This document shows, one piece after another, positions 21,890 to 33,853 of a stretch of DNA of 64,000 nucleotides; positions within the stretch are counted from its first letter, which is position 1, and every line of letters starts with the position of its first letter. The notes under the pieces are model-generated. The model ran no database searches, was not told where the DNA came from, and saw nothing but the letters and a program-made list of their open reading frames with translations. Source of the DNA: Acanthochlamys bracteata (lineage: Eukaryota > Streptophyta > Magnoliopsida > Pandanales > Velloziaceae); contig CM034134.1 of the NCBI GenBank assembly GCA_019914995.1, forward strand, positions 6,394,463 to 6,458,462. Reading direction: 5' to 3'. Both the position numbers and the translations under genes were made by a program.

Positions 21890-22230
21890 TGATGCCCAAG
21901 AGCAACCATTAACACTAAACCCCTCAAAATCCTAAACCCCCAAAACTTAAACTCCTAAGCACTGAATTCCAAAGCTTAAACCCAAACCCTAAACCCCAAA
22001 CTCCAAAATGCTAATCCCAGACTCTAATCCCAAAACCTAAAACCTTAACCTTAATCTCCAGGCCTCAACCCTAAATCCTAACCCTCCCCCCTAAACCCTA
22101 AACCATAGCCCCCACCCGAAACCTCAAAATCTAACCCCTAAGCCACACCATAGGCCCCAAACTCCAAACCCTAAATCGAAATCCCTAAACCCCAAATTCC
22201 AAACTATTAATCTAAACTCAAAATTCAAAA
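21890..22230. repeat. Degenerate telomere-like (CCCTAAA) tract
   Basis: About 340 bp built from variants of the plant telomere unit, e.g. CCCTAAACCC near 21980 and 22092, and CCAAACCCTAAA near 21975 and 22163, with interspersed CCCCAAA, CTCCAAA and CCTAACC. It is an interstitial, heavily mutated array, C-rich on the plus strand. Confidence 0.75.
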
Positions 22231-22368
22231 CCCTTAACGATGCTAACACCCTTATTCTAACCTTATACCTCAATGATACAAAGTGGGAATTATGCATCGA
22301 TGTTTAGTTTGCTGATGTTTGATGTTGCATAGCTTTTAACTGTATGAACAATTATACTTTTATTTTAG

Positions 22369-23399
22369 ATGCATTCGCCAAAGAAAAAGCGTCCGGCCAG
22401 ATGGTCAGGCTCTATCCATCTGAAATTTGTTGAGCTTTGTGAACAAGAGATAAATAAGGGTAATAGGCCAGGATCACATTTTAATGCAGAGGGTTGGGCA
22501 AACATCATACAAGTATTCAAGGATGCCACTGGGCTTAACTTTGAGCGTAAACAAATGAAAAACCATTGGGATAGCATGAAAAGTGAATGGAAAGTTTATA
22601 GGTCGTTGATTAGTGGTGAACCATATTTGAAATGGGATTCTCGCAACAGAATCATTGCAGATGACGAGTGGTGGGAGTCAAAGATTGAGGTATCTCCGTC
22701 CATCAATATTGGTTAATGATATTTCTATAATTATTTCATTTTGATGTTCTTTGCTACTTTTAATAGGAAAACAGCCAGTATAGGAAGTTCAAGGATAAAG
22801 ATTTATCCTTATTGCGCTACCGTTATGATGCCTTATTTTCAAATGTTGCTGTCATGAGTGAGGTGGAAAGGGCACCACTACAAGTTCAAGGAGAGAGTGT
22901 TTCTGATGATAGAGCCGTAAGACGTGAAGGTACTTCAGCTGCTGGAGAGGAGGAAGACAGTGAGGATAGCAATGAGGTTTGGGGTACTGATGGTATTGGA
23001 TTTCAAGTGCCACCTGTTGCCGTAACTGATAATCCCCCTTCTACCTCTAAAAGCCAAAGATCCAATAGAACAACAAGCAATGGACGGAAAAGAAAGAAGC
23101 CGGCTGCCACAGCCACTATAATGAGGGAGGATATTCATTCACTGGTAAATTTAATGAAAGACAAAAACACAGCCTCGAATGCATCGGATGGAGGACCACC
23201 TATTCCCAGTATCAAACATTGCATGGATATACTTAGGAATCTTCCCAGTATCGAGGTGAGGAGCGCACTTTGGAACTATGCTTCTACATTCCTAATGAAG
23301 CCTGAAAGTCGGGAGGTCTTTTTTAACCAGCCTGATGATGAAGCTCGTTATTCTTGGTTAAAATGGAATTATTCCACATTTGTTTCGGGTCGTCGTTAA
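22369..23399 (+). CDS. Myb/SANT-like DNA-binding domain protein (two coding exons)
   Basis: Exon 1 is 22369-22689, intron 22690-22766 (GTATCT...AATAG), exon 2 22767-23399; the junction is in phase 0 and gives about 317 aa. Residues ~8-107 form a Myb/SANT-like domain: RWSGSIHLKFVELCEQEI, GNRPGSHFNAEGW, K-MKNHWD-MKSEWK, and DDEWWESKIE. That is the trihelix-like fold found in L10-interacting MYB-type proteins and in ORF1 of PIF/Harbinger transposons. A basic GRKRKKP stretch in exon 2 is a likely nuclear signal. An acidic EEEDSEDSNE segment follows the first block, and the C-terminus (SRE-FFNQPDDEARYSWLKW) is conserved-looking. The exact start is uncertain: the ATG lies directly after the acceptor and upstream exons may add residues. 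No transposase is adjacent, so it may be a host gene derived from a transposon. Confidence 0.85.
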
Positions 23400-24391
23400 A
23401 GCACTCAAGCTCTGTATTATTTGTTAGATTGTTATGTTGTAGTGTTGTTGTTGTATTTGGTGTTGTTTTTCAACTCTGTGAACAAAACTTTTATGAATGC
23501 ATGTTTTTCAATTATCAAGTTTGTACTTAGTGTTTTAGAAATGTTATACAGTAGAAATTGTTGGTGATGAATTTTTCTTTTAACTTTTCAGTTTAATTGC
23601 AGTATTTGGTGTATGATTATTTATCATCAAATTGGTTAGCAGGTTATTTAAATATGTCACTTTATATTTGCTATTAAATGGACTCTTATGATATTATTGA
23701 TTTATGCATGCTGCCTAATGTTATGTATTGTAGTAATTGTGATCACTTTGTTGAGCAAACCAATACAACCAACTCACTTTAAAGTGAGGGATGAATTCAG
23801 TCTGTACTAAAGATTCAAATACAAAATTTTTGATAGAGTAGAAGCAATGTAGTCAACTATAATGAAGCTGGTTCTCAAATCAAGAGGAGTATTTGTTGGA
23901 TATAAATTTGTTAGGAGTAGTAGTGATATGGCTGGCTAGGAAGTGACTATGCTCTTTCCATAAAATCGTTGGAATTTGTAATACGATTTAAATACAAACA
24001 GAAACAAAAAACCGTCACCACACGAACACAAAAACTTATATGGTTCGACAAACAACTTTGCATATGTCCATGCTCACTTATTTGTCAATAGTGAAATTCA
24101 CTAATTTTATCATATTTGCTGATTGTACTTCGAGAAGCACTTGAATAAGCCTTCTCAATGAAGTTGATTCTTATATGGTTAAGTAGCCAGAGAGATAGTA
24201 TTTAGGAGGCTGTTGGTTAGTACGTCTTGAGGAGAGACCCTATTGAGGTAAGAATGTTTACCTAAACATATTGTCTTGATGTTTGGTTTACAACTTTTCT
24301 TTTCTCAAATATAAATATAAGATTTTTGTCAAAAAATGAGTCAAGCTCAGTGCAAAGTCGGTAACATCTTAATGCAGGTAAGCAGAATATC
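23400..24391. other. 3' flank of Myb/SANT gene and LTR-like debris
   Basis: The first ~250 bp are likely 3' UTR. At about 23990-24270 a weak match to the LTR relics at 9505 and 26310 appears (CACAAAAACTTATATGGTTCGAC, then CTTGAATAAGCC...). No coding region. Confidence 0.4.
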
Positions 24392-24905
24392 CACTACTAC
24401 AAATAACACAATTACGATTGACGAGAACAGTCGGTATTTGCACAAACTCGGTTGCTAAAGACAACTACTGACTGAAAATGTGTTAGTTGGCATTCGATCA
24501 GTAAACACTTTGCCGTCTAACACTAAAATCAATCGGTAAGTAATAATACTTTAACGACTGATTTACTAGTCGTAATTTAGCGATTGCGCTAGTAGTCAGT
24601 ATATTACTAACTAGAGTTGTAGTTTGAATGTTACCAATTGGCATTCTCTCGGTAACTTACCTACCTAATCGGTCAAAAATTTAACGGCTAACAACATAAC
24701 CGGTAATTTTCCGACAACTAAGTCAGTCGATAATTACTGGTTGTTCTTTCGGTCGATAATTTGCCAACAACTAGCTCAGTCGATAAATTGCAATGATCTA
24801 TCCAAACTTCTATCAATTGCTTCTTGCGGTCTGGAATCCTCTAAAACCGACTAGCTATTCAGTCGGCAAAATCGTCAACGTTGCACAAAGCAACCACTGC
24901 TTTCA
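24392..24905. mobile_element. CACTA (En/Spm-type) transposon terminus with subterminal repeats
   Basis: Starts with CACTACTACAAATAAC, a CACTA-type terminus. The next ~500 bp are filled with short direct and inverted motifs of the form TCGGTAA, GTCGGT, TACCGA and CGACTGA (e.g. near 24431, 24535, 24656, 24723, 24775, 24862), as expected for transposase-binding subterminal repeats. The opposite terminus and a transposase were not found, so this is probably a truncated or internally deleted copy. Confidence 0.65.
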
Positions 24906-26160
24906 TTCAATATGGCAGTAGAATAACATTTTACTAATTCAAAATTGCATTAATATAACACTTGATATTTGAAAATGATATATAATACAATATGTAATAG
25001 TCCAACTATACACATGATACAATAATCAATGTTCTAAAATCTATATAATATCATTCAACATTTCGAAACTATAATATTACAACATTCAATCATTCGTCGA
25101 GCATAACATTCAACCAACAAACAAGAATGTACTATGGTGTCATAATAAACCCTGACATAAAAAATAGCATGAAATATAATGTTCAGTTAACTCTAAATTA
25201 ACTCAATAAACACTTATCGATATTGAGTTTTCAATTAGCAGTCTTCTATTGAAATTGATAATGTCTATGAAGATAAATTAAGAGAAGCATCTACAACTTT
25301 AGTTTCAAAAAAATAAAATAAATTGTATTAGTATCCAATTGTATCATTAATAAATAAATAATTTATAAGAGTTGAGATAAAATCTCACATGTAATTTATA
25401 ATTCAATTACATTCTCCATCACTATGTTCTTCTTGTATTAGCTCTAAATATTTTCATCATTTAGTGTAGTGTCTCAATGTAGTTCAATCTTATATTGTGT
25501 TGTTGAAGCATAATAGTTGAGGATGTGTATGATATTTTCTTCTAACCTGATCGGTGACTTGTTGTTGAATGAAAATCGAATTACAAAATTTGGACATAAA
25601 TCTAAGTTGTTAGCAAAATGACTCTAACGATACATGAATATTTAATTGTTTTGATTTTGTCCAGTTCTTAATGTCGAACTATATTGTTGTTGGTATGATG
25701 TTTAATGTGTATTCAAACTCTAACTTTAAGCGGATGAGAATTGAATCAAATTACATTTGATAGTCAACTCTAGTATTGCCTGAATTACTTCAATTCACTA
25801 TTTTTTGAGTTCTTCTCCAAACTTCAATGAATGTGTAGACCATGATTTAAAGAGCTTTCATGCCAATGTTACAATATGCATGATGCTTTAGCTCGGATGT
25901 TACTTTATGATCAAAATTGTTTCTGAAATGTGGATTATAGTTATGACTCTCAAAAATTGTTGTACATTAGCAAAGTAGCAGTAAAGTAATCAATTGTTTT
26001 TTTTCCGAATCCTTTGTTTTGATAAGTTCCTATGTGCTTGCTTTATTATATAGGTTTTAACTTAGCCAACTTTTACAATCTTCTAAAAAATGAATAATAG
26101 CTCTAAAAACTTGCTATTATGTAGGAAGAATTTGCATTTGTGAATTAGTAAGAAATAATC
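24906..26160. other. AT-rich, unassigned (possible CACTA interior)
   Basis: No open frame of note and no recognisable protein family on either strand. It could be non-coding interior of the CACTA element. Confidence 0.35.
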
Positions 26161-27475
26161 GTGGTAGTGAAACCTAAAGAATATTAACTCAAAAAGGGAG
26201 GTGAATTGAGTTATAGTAAGATAAAAACTAAATACTCCACTGTTCTGAAATAGTCACTAATTAGTTAGTAGTCAATCGGAAGGCTACAAACTAGTGACTG
26301 AAAGTTAACTATATCCTACACCAAAGTGTTAGCACAATATAATTTATATTAAATAATTAGAAATGCTAAGATATGCAAACCAGTCAGCACACTGAGATTT
26401 TTTACGTGGTTCGACACTGCGGTATCTACATCCACGTCATTTGACACAGCAAGTGAAATTCAGTAACGTTGAAGCAGCATACATTAATCGAGACTAGATG
26501 TTTCGCAACCACCTCTGCCTCAATCGAGTCTCCTCGCAAGGACAATTCCAACCAACCTTCTAGACTTCGCAACGTCTTTCCGACTACAACCGTGTGACTT
26601 CGCAAAGGCCTAACACAAACCCGGCCCGCTGACTTACATCTAGGCTAGCAATTTGACAATTCGCAAGTTCTCCAACAACCTGCTCACAAGATTACAAGTA
26701 TTTGAAGAGGTTATGCTCAAGTGATCTCGCTAACAATAACTTCTAATCACTCACAATATAGCTCAAAACATCTCACACCAAAAGAAATAAGAAGAACTAA
26801 GACTTCAGAAAGCGCTTGATTTAGTGTTGTTCTTGTTAAACGGGCAGCAAGATGATGGCTCATTTGAGTGCTCTGAAAATGTGGTGTATTGCTGTCCTCA
26901 ATGTTGCAGCTATATAGTGATGTTTCCTCCTCAATCATAGGATCATATTTGCTGCAACAGATGAACCTTCCAATGGCTACGAAGAATGTAGGGCAAAGAT
27001 TAATAGAAAACAGCTAGTAGACATATTCTTGCGGTTGCGTCTTCTTCTCTTAAAACTTCTTCAATTTATTTCCTTGGCTGCCCATTGCTTGCTGATGTGG
27101 ATGTCTTCTACTATGACTCAGGAGCACGACTTCAAAATCTGAAGCTAATCGGACGTCATATGATGCTTCGAAACAATCCAACGATGCTAAGTGCTTCCAA
27201 GGATTTATGCTATTCTGTCATTCGAATATTATGGTAGATTTCTTCTAGTAACCAACACGATTTCTTTCCATATAATTAATCTCCATAATTATGTTGTTAG
27301 TAGAAAAATATGCTCGTATAAACTTAACATCTCAATAAGGTCTCAACACTTGGGACAAATTTTGCAGGATGTTCTGTCCAGCTCTATATGCTACTCAAAT
27401 CTAATGTAGACATATTTAAATTTTAGCAATGATTTTTAAATACGTATTATCATCAAATATTTGGTATTTCCAACA
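26160..27475 (-). repeat. Copia LTR relic, minus orientation (possible solo LTR)
   Basis: Reading the minus strand, the block begins at 27475 with TGTTGGAAATACC, then TTTGATGATAATA, matching the start of the Copia LTR at 32162 (TGTTGGAAATACAAGAAT, then TTTTGATGATAACA). It ends near 26190 with CCTCCCTTTTTGAGTTAAT, matching the LTR end at about 33757-33775. The CGTGGATGT/GAACCACGT box is in the right place near 26400. About 1.3 kb long versus 1.63 kb for the plus-strand relative. No internal domain follows, consistent with a solo LTR. The exact low-coordinate end and target duplication were not found. Confidence 0.65.
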
Positions 27476-28156
27476 AATCAACTAGTTTCTAGGGACTTCT
27501 TTGTTTTGTTGATTTGCATTTTTGCATAGTTTAGTCCTTGTTATTATTAAAATCAACTTTAGGATACCAACAATCTCTTCTTACTTTGATAATGATAAAA
27601 TAATTAAAAATTATTGATTTATGCTTTCTAAATAATCTTAGTTAAAATAATGAAACAATCTTGTTACCAACATAGAGGAGTTATAGATTTCACTGCATGC
27701 TACTAGATATGCTCCCCCTTAGCTAACACTCTTCATATTTTATTATACACATTAGTTTTTCGGCATTCAGTAATTCTTATATCTTTCTCTCTTTTTATCC
27801 AATCACCAAAGGAATAGGAGAAGGTTATAAAGCATGTATCATAATTGCTGTAAAGATACTCATCTAGCGTTAATGTGGTCATAATGACATATCATTCATA
27901 AACCGTAAGGATATATAAAGCAAAAAAGTGACGTGCCTACATGTTTTAGCTAACTTTACCTTTATTGTTATTTGCGTTGCAAAATAAATAAATAAATGCT
28001 TCTGTCAACATCTTGCTAATGAAGACTTCTTCCTCTTCCCTGCCACTAATCAGAATACCTTTTATCGGCCTTTAGTTGAAAAAGTGCAGTAAATATTGAT
28101 AGACATTTGCCAAGATTTCTTAGTAAATTCTCAAATGCTATTTCAAGACATAAAAA
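27476..28156. other. LTR-like debris and unassigned sequence
   Basis: A second LTR-start-like sequence in minus orientation ends near 27573 (TGTTGGTATCC, then TTTTAATAATAACAAGG on the minus strand). The rest, to 28150, has no recognised gene. Confidence 0.4.
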
Positions 28157-30543
28157 TGTAACACCCCAAGCCTTGCTGGTGGGCGAGTCCAAGGGCATAT
28201 TACCTTATGTTTATGTTTTTATCTTATATGTTCTTCCCTAATCTTATCTCTCATTTTATTTTATTTTTATTTCTTTTCTTTCCCACATGCCCTCCTCGCG
28301 ACAGGAACCCTCTGCTCCCCTTCTAGGTGTGCTAATAGGCCCCCCTCGGACGACGAGCATCACTTCTTAGCCTTCAGGCCTTCATCTTCCTCCTTGCCGG
28401 TCGTCGCCGTCACGCGTCCATCGATCTTCACCGTGCGGGTTAGAAATTAGGATTTTCGCCGGTCCTCTCCGCCGACCGTTTGACCGCGATAAGTAACCAG
28501 AATCCATCTCCTCAACTTGGTAATTCTTTTCCTTTGTCAATTGGGTTGAATTTTAGCTTGGAAAGTGGAATTGCATTGCCGGCCGTGAATTTGATTTTCC
28601 GATTCGGCTGCCAGCGTGCAGTTGGCTTGACGGCGGTTCTTCCTTTAAGCTCAATATTGCCATTGTTCCTCGCAGCAGCTTAATTTTTCTTTTCGGTAAA
28701 TTTCCTTACCAACTAGTACTATTCATCACCGAAATCAGGCAAGCAAGCTCGCCCCGTCTTGTGGGTGAGTTATAATATGTCCATTATGTACCTAAAAGCT
28801 ACTGTTGGATGAATTATTGATTCATTCTAGGTAATCGTTAGATTGAAAATAGGAAGTTGTTGCCGATTCAATTTGTTTTGGAATTTGATTGTTCCGTTTT
28901 GTCGGTAAGCTTCTTGAACTCGTTAGCCTTAGTATTTTTGTGTAGTGATAGGATTTTGATGAGTGGTTGAAAGGATGAAATCTTAAAGTGGTCCACCGTG
29001 TGGCTAGTAGGTTTAGACTTTAACTTGGTTATGCATTTTATTACGAGTATTGGGTTTAGCTTCCATTAACGTATTTGTTTATTGAATGTGCCCCTATGTG
29101 CGTTATGTTGTACGAGTAACTTGAGCCAGGTGCTGTGGCTTAGAGTTGTCAGTTGATCTGAAAAATTGCTTGAGCTACAGGTGAAGATTACCTTGCCTTT
29201 GTTTCTATATCATTAGACTTTTAGCATAGGTAACATCTGATTTGAAAATTCGGTAGACCTTGCCACTCTCTGTATGATTATGATTGATATTTCATGCTAC
29301 ATGTGTCTGTACAAAGTATGTTTACTTTTACATTATTTTATAAACATGATAGCATCTTAGTATATTATAATTTTAGGTTGCATAATTATAGATATAATTG
29401 ATATATATGCCAATGCTTACACATACATGAGTGTAATTATGATAATATTGAATGTATGGATTGGTATGGAACACTATTCATTGTGTGAAAACATATTTCT
29501 TACATCTACTTGTTAAGGGCTGGATTAGTATGGAACAATTTAGAACCTGACAAATATTGTCTGAATATAGTATAATATGCATGCTTGAATGAGATATTGA
29601 TACCGGTGGGTTCCAAGGCATACTGGGTACTGAGCTACAATGAGATGGATTGGCAGTAGGTCCAAAAGCATCGATTTGCTAAGATAGATTGCTGGTGGGT
29701 TCTAGGACATACTGAGTATCGAGCTTACTTATGATCTTGATATATTAAGGGATTATGTGTGTATGCTTGTCTGATACATAGCAGCATGATGCGAGTTAGA
29801 AATATGATCCCACTTGACCACCTACGTTGCATGCCTGATACTATTGATGTATTCGCATACATTATTATATATACTTGTTTGTGTGGATACACTATACATA
29901 TGTATATATTTATAGCCTTGAAAGTGATACATGAGATTGTGTTTCATATTACCATATCTTATCTATTTTTTTGATTAGTTGCATATAGATAGTACTAAAT
30001 ATCTAGATAAACTGAATTTTCTGCTACTTTACCTCACTGAGATTAGGGTTACCATTTTTTCTTTTTCTTTGATCTCTCTTATACAAGTCAGAGAGTAGTT
30101 GGTGCTGATTAGACTTGATACTACATAATAGGGAGACATACTGAGGGTATAGTCGTAAATCTTTGTCAAGTAGTTAGCTTTGCTAATCTCGAGGGGTATG
30201 GACTTTTCTTATACCTCATTGTATATAGTACTGATACTGTTGTTTTGCTGTAAAAGGTGTTATGATTGTTGGTAGCCACTAGTCATGTTTTGGGTGTAAG
30301 GGGTCTTTCATACTGGTAGTTTTCTTTTCTCTTGGTAATTGGTGATAAGTATGATCATTGCTAATTGTACAGGTCTCCTCTTATTTAGGTTTTAGGAAAG
30401 TTCATGTTGAAATTTTTTTAAATTTGGTAATTTACCGGTTTGATCAAGTTTTGGGTCATTCGTACTAGATTGAGCAGAGTGTTGGCCTCGTCAAGGCTCG
30501 GTTTAATTTAGTGCCGATCAGGGTCTGATTTTGGATCTTGACA
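28157..30543 (+). repeat. 5' LTR of gypsy element (2387 bp)
   Basis: Starts TGTAACACCCCAAGCC and ends CTTGACA just before a degraded initiator-Met primer site. Collinear with 41537-43314 except for roughly 600 bp present only here (about 29175-29760). An open frame at 28480-28683 lies wholly in the LTR and is not a gene. Confidence 0.88.
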
Positions 30544-30560
30544 ATATAGTATTAGAGCGA
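30544..30560 (+). promoter_or_regulatory. Degenerate primer-binding site of gypsy element
   Basis: TAGTATTAGAGC at 30547-30558 corresponds to the TGGTATCAGAGC site complementary to initiator methionine tRNA, with two changes. It lies three bases after the 5' LTR. Confidence 0.65.
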
Positions 30561-30629
30561 GTCGGTCTTAAAAGGTTACGGAGCTTAGGTTAATTGCATT
30601 GCATACTTTCATTTCATTTCGTTTTATCA

Positions 30630-31022
30630 CTAGGATTTTAACATGCTTTACGATGCAGCTTACATTTGGTTTTGTCGTTTTATAAAGGGACTGAACTCTG
30701 AATTATTTTTGGCTATTTGTGGATCTTCCATACAAACGGTTGCTCAGACTTTTGATGCTGCTAAAGCAGAGACTGGACTTATAGCTCATAGTGAAATGGA
30801 ACCTAAGTGGACAACTTAGTCATGCTACCTCAAAGAGGCGAAAATGGGGCAGAGACAGGGCTAGAGATAAAGCTAGAGGTAGGTTCAATGTCAAATACAA
30901 ACTCAGGAGTGCCATATTGTAGAGGTTGTGGACGTCATCATTTTGGACCCTATCCCTCATGTAATGGTTGTTTTAACTGTGGCTTGGAAGGCCATCATAA
31001 ATATGAGTGCTCTTATCTATAG
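30630..31022 (+). pseudogene. Gypsy gag relic with zinc knuckle
   Basis: Broken gag: FIKGLNSELFLAI at about 30684-30722, then an alpha-helical A-K-AETG stretch. A CX2C-type knuckle reading CFNCGLEGHHKYEC is at about 30970-31012, preceded by CRGCGRHHFGPYPSC. Frames change between the parts. Protease and most of the reverse transcriptase are missing between here and 31225, so there is a large internal deletion. Confidence 0.75.
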
Positions 31023-31224
31023 TACAAGCAGGACACAATATAGCACCTAGGTTAGCGTGCTCCATATGGAGGTGGATGACAACAAGGCGGTCGTATCTGA
31101 CGATTTCGACGAGGTCATCAAATTTGTAGTTGTTATTGAGCTTATAAAGAAGGATTTGCCTCGGGACAATCTGTTGGTACACTTGCTGCCACTTCACCTG
31201 CAGTAGCTATATTGTGCATTGTGA

Positions 31225-32156
31225 CTCGTCAGGACACTCAGGCATCAAATGCTGCGAAGTTCGTAGCTTTTTTGGACTAGCTGTGTACTATCGAAGATTT
31301 GTTCAGGACTTCTCTAAAGGTGTAAAGTTCCTTTGGAGTGACAAGTGCGAGTAGAGCTTCCAAAAGTTAAAACATGTTTATCCTCAGTGCTAGTCCTTGT
31401 GCTACCTGTCAGTAGGGGTGGTTTTCAAACGTATTTTGATGGATCGGGAGTTGGGTTGGGTTGTGAGTTAATGCAACAAGGCCTTGTCATCACCTACGCC
31501 TCTAGACAACTCAAGAAGCACGAGTAGAACTATCCATCACATGATTTAGAATCGGTAGTCGTTGTGTTTGCACTTAAGATCTAGAGACATTACTTGTATA
31601 GTGAGTCGTGTGAGATTTATACTGATCGTAAGAGCTTAAAGTACATTTTTGATACGAAAGAACTAAATTTGAGGTAGAGGTGTTGGTTAGAACTGTAGAT
31701 GGATTACGATTGCACAATTCTCTATTATCCGGAAAAGGTCAACATGGTGGCAAATGCTTTAAGTCGCAATTTCTTAGAGATTTTGGTGTATCTTAGTACC
31801 TCGACCTCTAGCATAGAAACTAGGTTGGCTTTCGGTTGAGTGGCATGATATTAGAAGTGAGACGTAGAGCTTGTTTTGCCCACTTGGCAGTATGCTCTGT
31901 TTTAAAAGATAAGATTATTGCTGGAAAAAATGTGACCTACAATTAACCAAGTTAATCGGCCGAGTTAAAGCAGGTGTTCTCAAAAAATTCTCTGTTGACA
32001 CCGCTAATGCTGTTTGGTGTGGCTCCAGAGTATGTGTTCCTGATGATGACTTGCGTTGTGAGATTTTAGAGGAGGCACATAAGTTAGCATGTTCATTTCA
32101 TCTTGATTCTACTAAGAATGATGTATTATTACTTAAACCAGTCATAATGGTGGAGT
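31225..32156 (+). pseudogene. Gypsy RT/RNase H and 5' integrase relic
   Basis: Recognisable blocks across frames: YYRRFVQDFSK at about 31286-31318, WSD-KCE-SFQ-LK near 31336-31368, GVGLGCELMQQG and YASRQLKKHE at 31456-31525 (RNase H start), ETCEIYTD-KSLKY near 31605-31650, and N-VANALSR near 31740-31770 (end of RNase H). The start of integrase, RCEILEEAHK, is at 32051. The reading then stops abruptly at the Copia insertion and resumes at 40897. Confidence 0.82.
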
Positions 32157-32161
32157 GTTTT
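32157..32161. repeat. 5' target-site duplication of nested Copia (GTTTT)
   Basis: GTTTT directly before the LTR TGTTGG; the identical GTTTT is at 40892-40896. Confidence 0.85.
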
Positions 32162-33791
32162 TGTTGGAAATACAAGAATAATTTTGATGATAACAAAGAA
32201 TTAAGAACTATAATTTATATAAGACTAATAATCTGAAAACAAGTCTGCAGGATTAGACAAACAAAGATCATTTAATTTACAAACAGACAAAAAAAATGCC
32301 ATTATACAAACCAAATCATTATGCTACTACATACTGGACAGAGGACAGCACATGGGACAGAGGATGCCACAGCCACATCACAGTCAGCTGCTCGACTGCT
32401 TGAAGCGGGACAGAGAACAGCATACGGGACAGAGTATGCCACAGCTAAATAACAGCCAACTGCTATGCTGCTACTGAAGCGGGACAGAGAACAACATACG
32501 GGACAGAGGATGCAACAGCCACATTACAGTCAGTTGTTTGGCTACTGAAGCATATGCAGACTTCTCTGTTTCGGGACAAACCCATATGTTCAACGGCAAC
32601 GAAGTTTTCCTTGCCTTCAAAAATCACCTGCACTCACAACGGACTGAAGGACCTCAAACAGAAGATTTACAAGAGCTAGAATCATCTTCACTTTCACACA
32701 AAAGGGAAGCTCAATAATCAAGGAAAGAAAGCAGTCAAAGTCCTTGATCAGTCAAGCGGTCAACCTGCACTGCATTTATTATGGACATACCATATCAACT
32801 CATCACCACACGAGATTCAAATGAAGCTTAGCTGAATTAAGTACTCAACCGTTGGCGAAATTCAAATCTCTTCACCGCATTCAATGCAACAAAGACTTTG
32901 CACAAACACAAATTGAAGAACCACTCTGGACAACACCATTCATTCTCTGACGTGAAGAACTGAAAGGCGCCAAAGAACGCGTTCCTCAACGGCTCTGCGA
33001 CAGAAAGATGTTCTATAAAAAGGAGTCACAAAGAACGAGGCGGTGTGGAGAAATAGAGAAAACAGGAGAGAAATATAAAGAAAATGTAGTAGAGAGAACC
33101 CAAGCAAAAACAGAGATATACAAGAACTCTACCACTCTACACAAAAAACCCCCACTGCGGTCCACGAACTTGACTACTCCACACAAACAAATCTTGCTGC
33201 AAATCATATCAAGAAATCTCTCAAGAATCTCTCCGATCATCTCATCCAATCATTGCTTAAACACTCAACATTCATGAGATAGATCCTGCGCTCAATACTT
33301 GTTTATTTTCTTGTAACTTGTCACCGATTTTAAAGGTGGTCTTTGCACACCGGTAAAAAAGCTCAGTGTAGAGTTTGGTGTAAGCTCTTAGATCTTGTAA
33401 TAGTGCTAGCAAATCAGCCCCGGGGACAAAGCGTGTCGGGAGGTAGTAGGGGTTGTCTTGGCGAAGAAACCCAGGTAGAGTATGTATGCTTGGCGAAGCA
33501 CTTCGCTCTAGGTGTATTTGTAGCTTATTAAAGGTCTAGTAAAGCTTTGGCTCTGGTGATAGAGCGACCGTGGATGTAGGCAAAGGGGTTTTGCCGAACC
33601 ACATTAAATACCCTGGGCACTACTACTTGTGTTACATCACAAGAAACACACTAACTCTTCTATTTGCGGTGTTTCAAGATTGACACACAGGCCTACCGCT
33701 GGCTCTCTGCCAAAGAGGATAACAAACTTAACGAAAATTTTTATAGACTAACTCCTCCCCTCTTGAGTTAATCTTGCAGGAATATCTAAAA
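32162..33791 (+). repeat. 5' LTR of nested Copia (1630 bp)
   Basis: Begins TGTTGGAAATAC and ends GAATATCTAAAA; the right LTR ends in the expected CTAACA. A TATA box (TATAAAAA) lies at 33014-33021, with the equivalent at 40105-40112. Three related GACAGAG-containing segments repeat at about 32336-32370, 32408-32440 and 32470-32510. Frames at 33008-33277 and 33343-33531 are inside the LTR and are not genes. Confidence 0.92.
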
Positions 33792-33793
33792 AT

Positions 33794-33805
33794 TGGTATC
33801 AGAGC
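33794..33805 (+). promoter_or_regulatory. Primer-binding site of nested Copia
   Basis: TGGTATCAGAGC, the perfect complement of the 3' end of plant initiator methionine tRNA, two bases after the 5' LTR. Confidence 0.93.
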
Positions 33806-33853
33806 AGGTCTCCAAAAATCAAAGGTCTAATAACCTTGAGGTAAAAGATCCTT

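Larger units (their letters stand above)
19723..22368. other. Putative long intron or upstream region
   Basis: If the 19350-19722 exons are real, this is intron. It contains the TIR element at 20172-20926 and the CCCTAAA-like tract at 21890-22230. No coding region recognised elsewhere; a 69-codon frame at 19907-20116 is low-complexity. Confidence 0.4.

Noticed and set aside
22365..23138. Minus-strand ORFs opposite the Myb/SANT gene
   Set aside because: Antisense shadows of the real exons.
28480..28683. 67-codon frame
   Set aside because: Entirely inside the gypsy 5' LTR and degraded in the other LTR copy.
33008..33531. ORFs around 33008-33531 and 40134-40364
   Set aside because: Both sets lie in the Copia LTRs and correspond to each other; LTR sequence, not genes.
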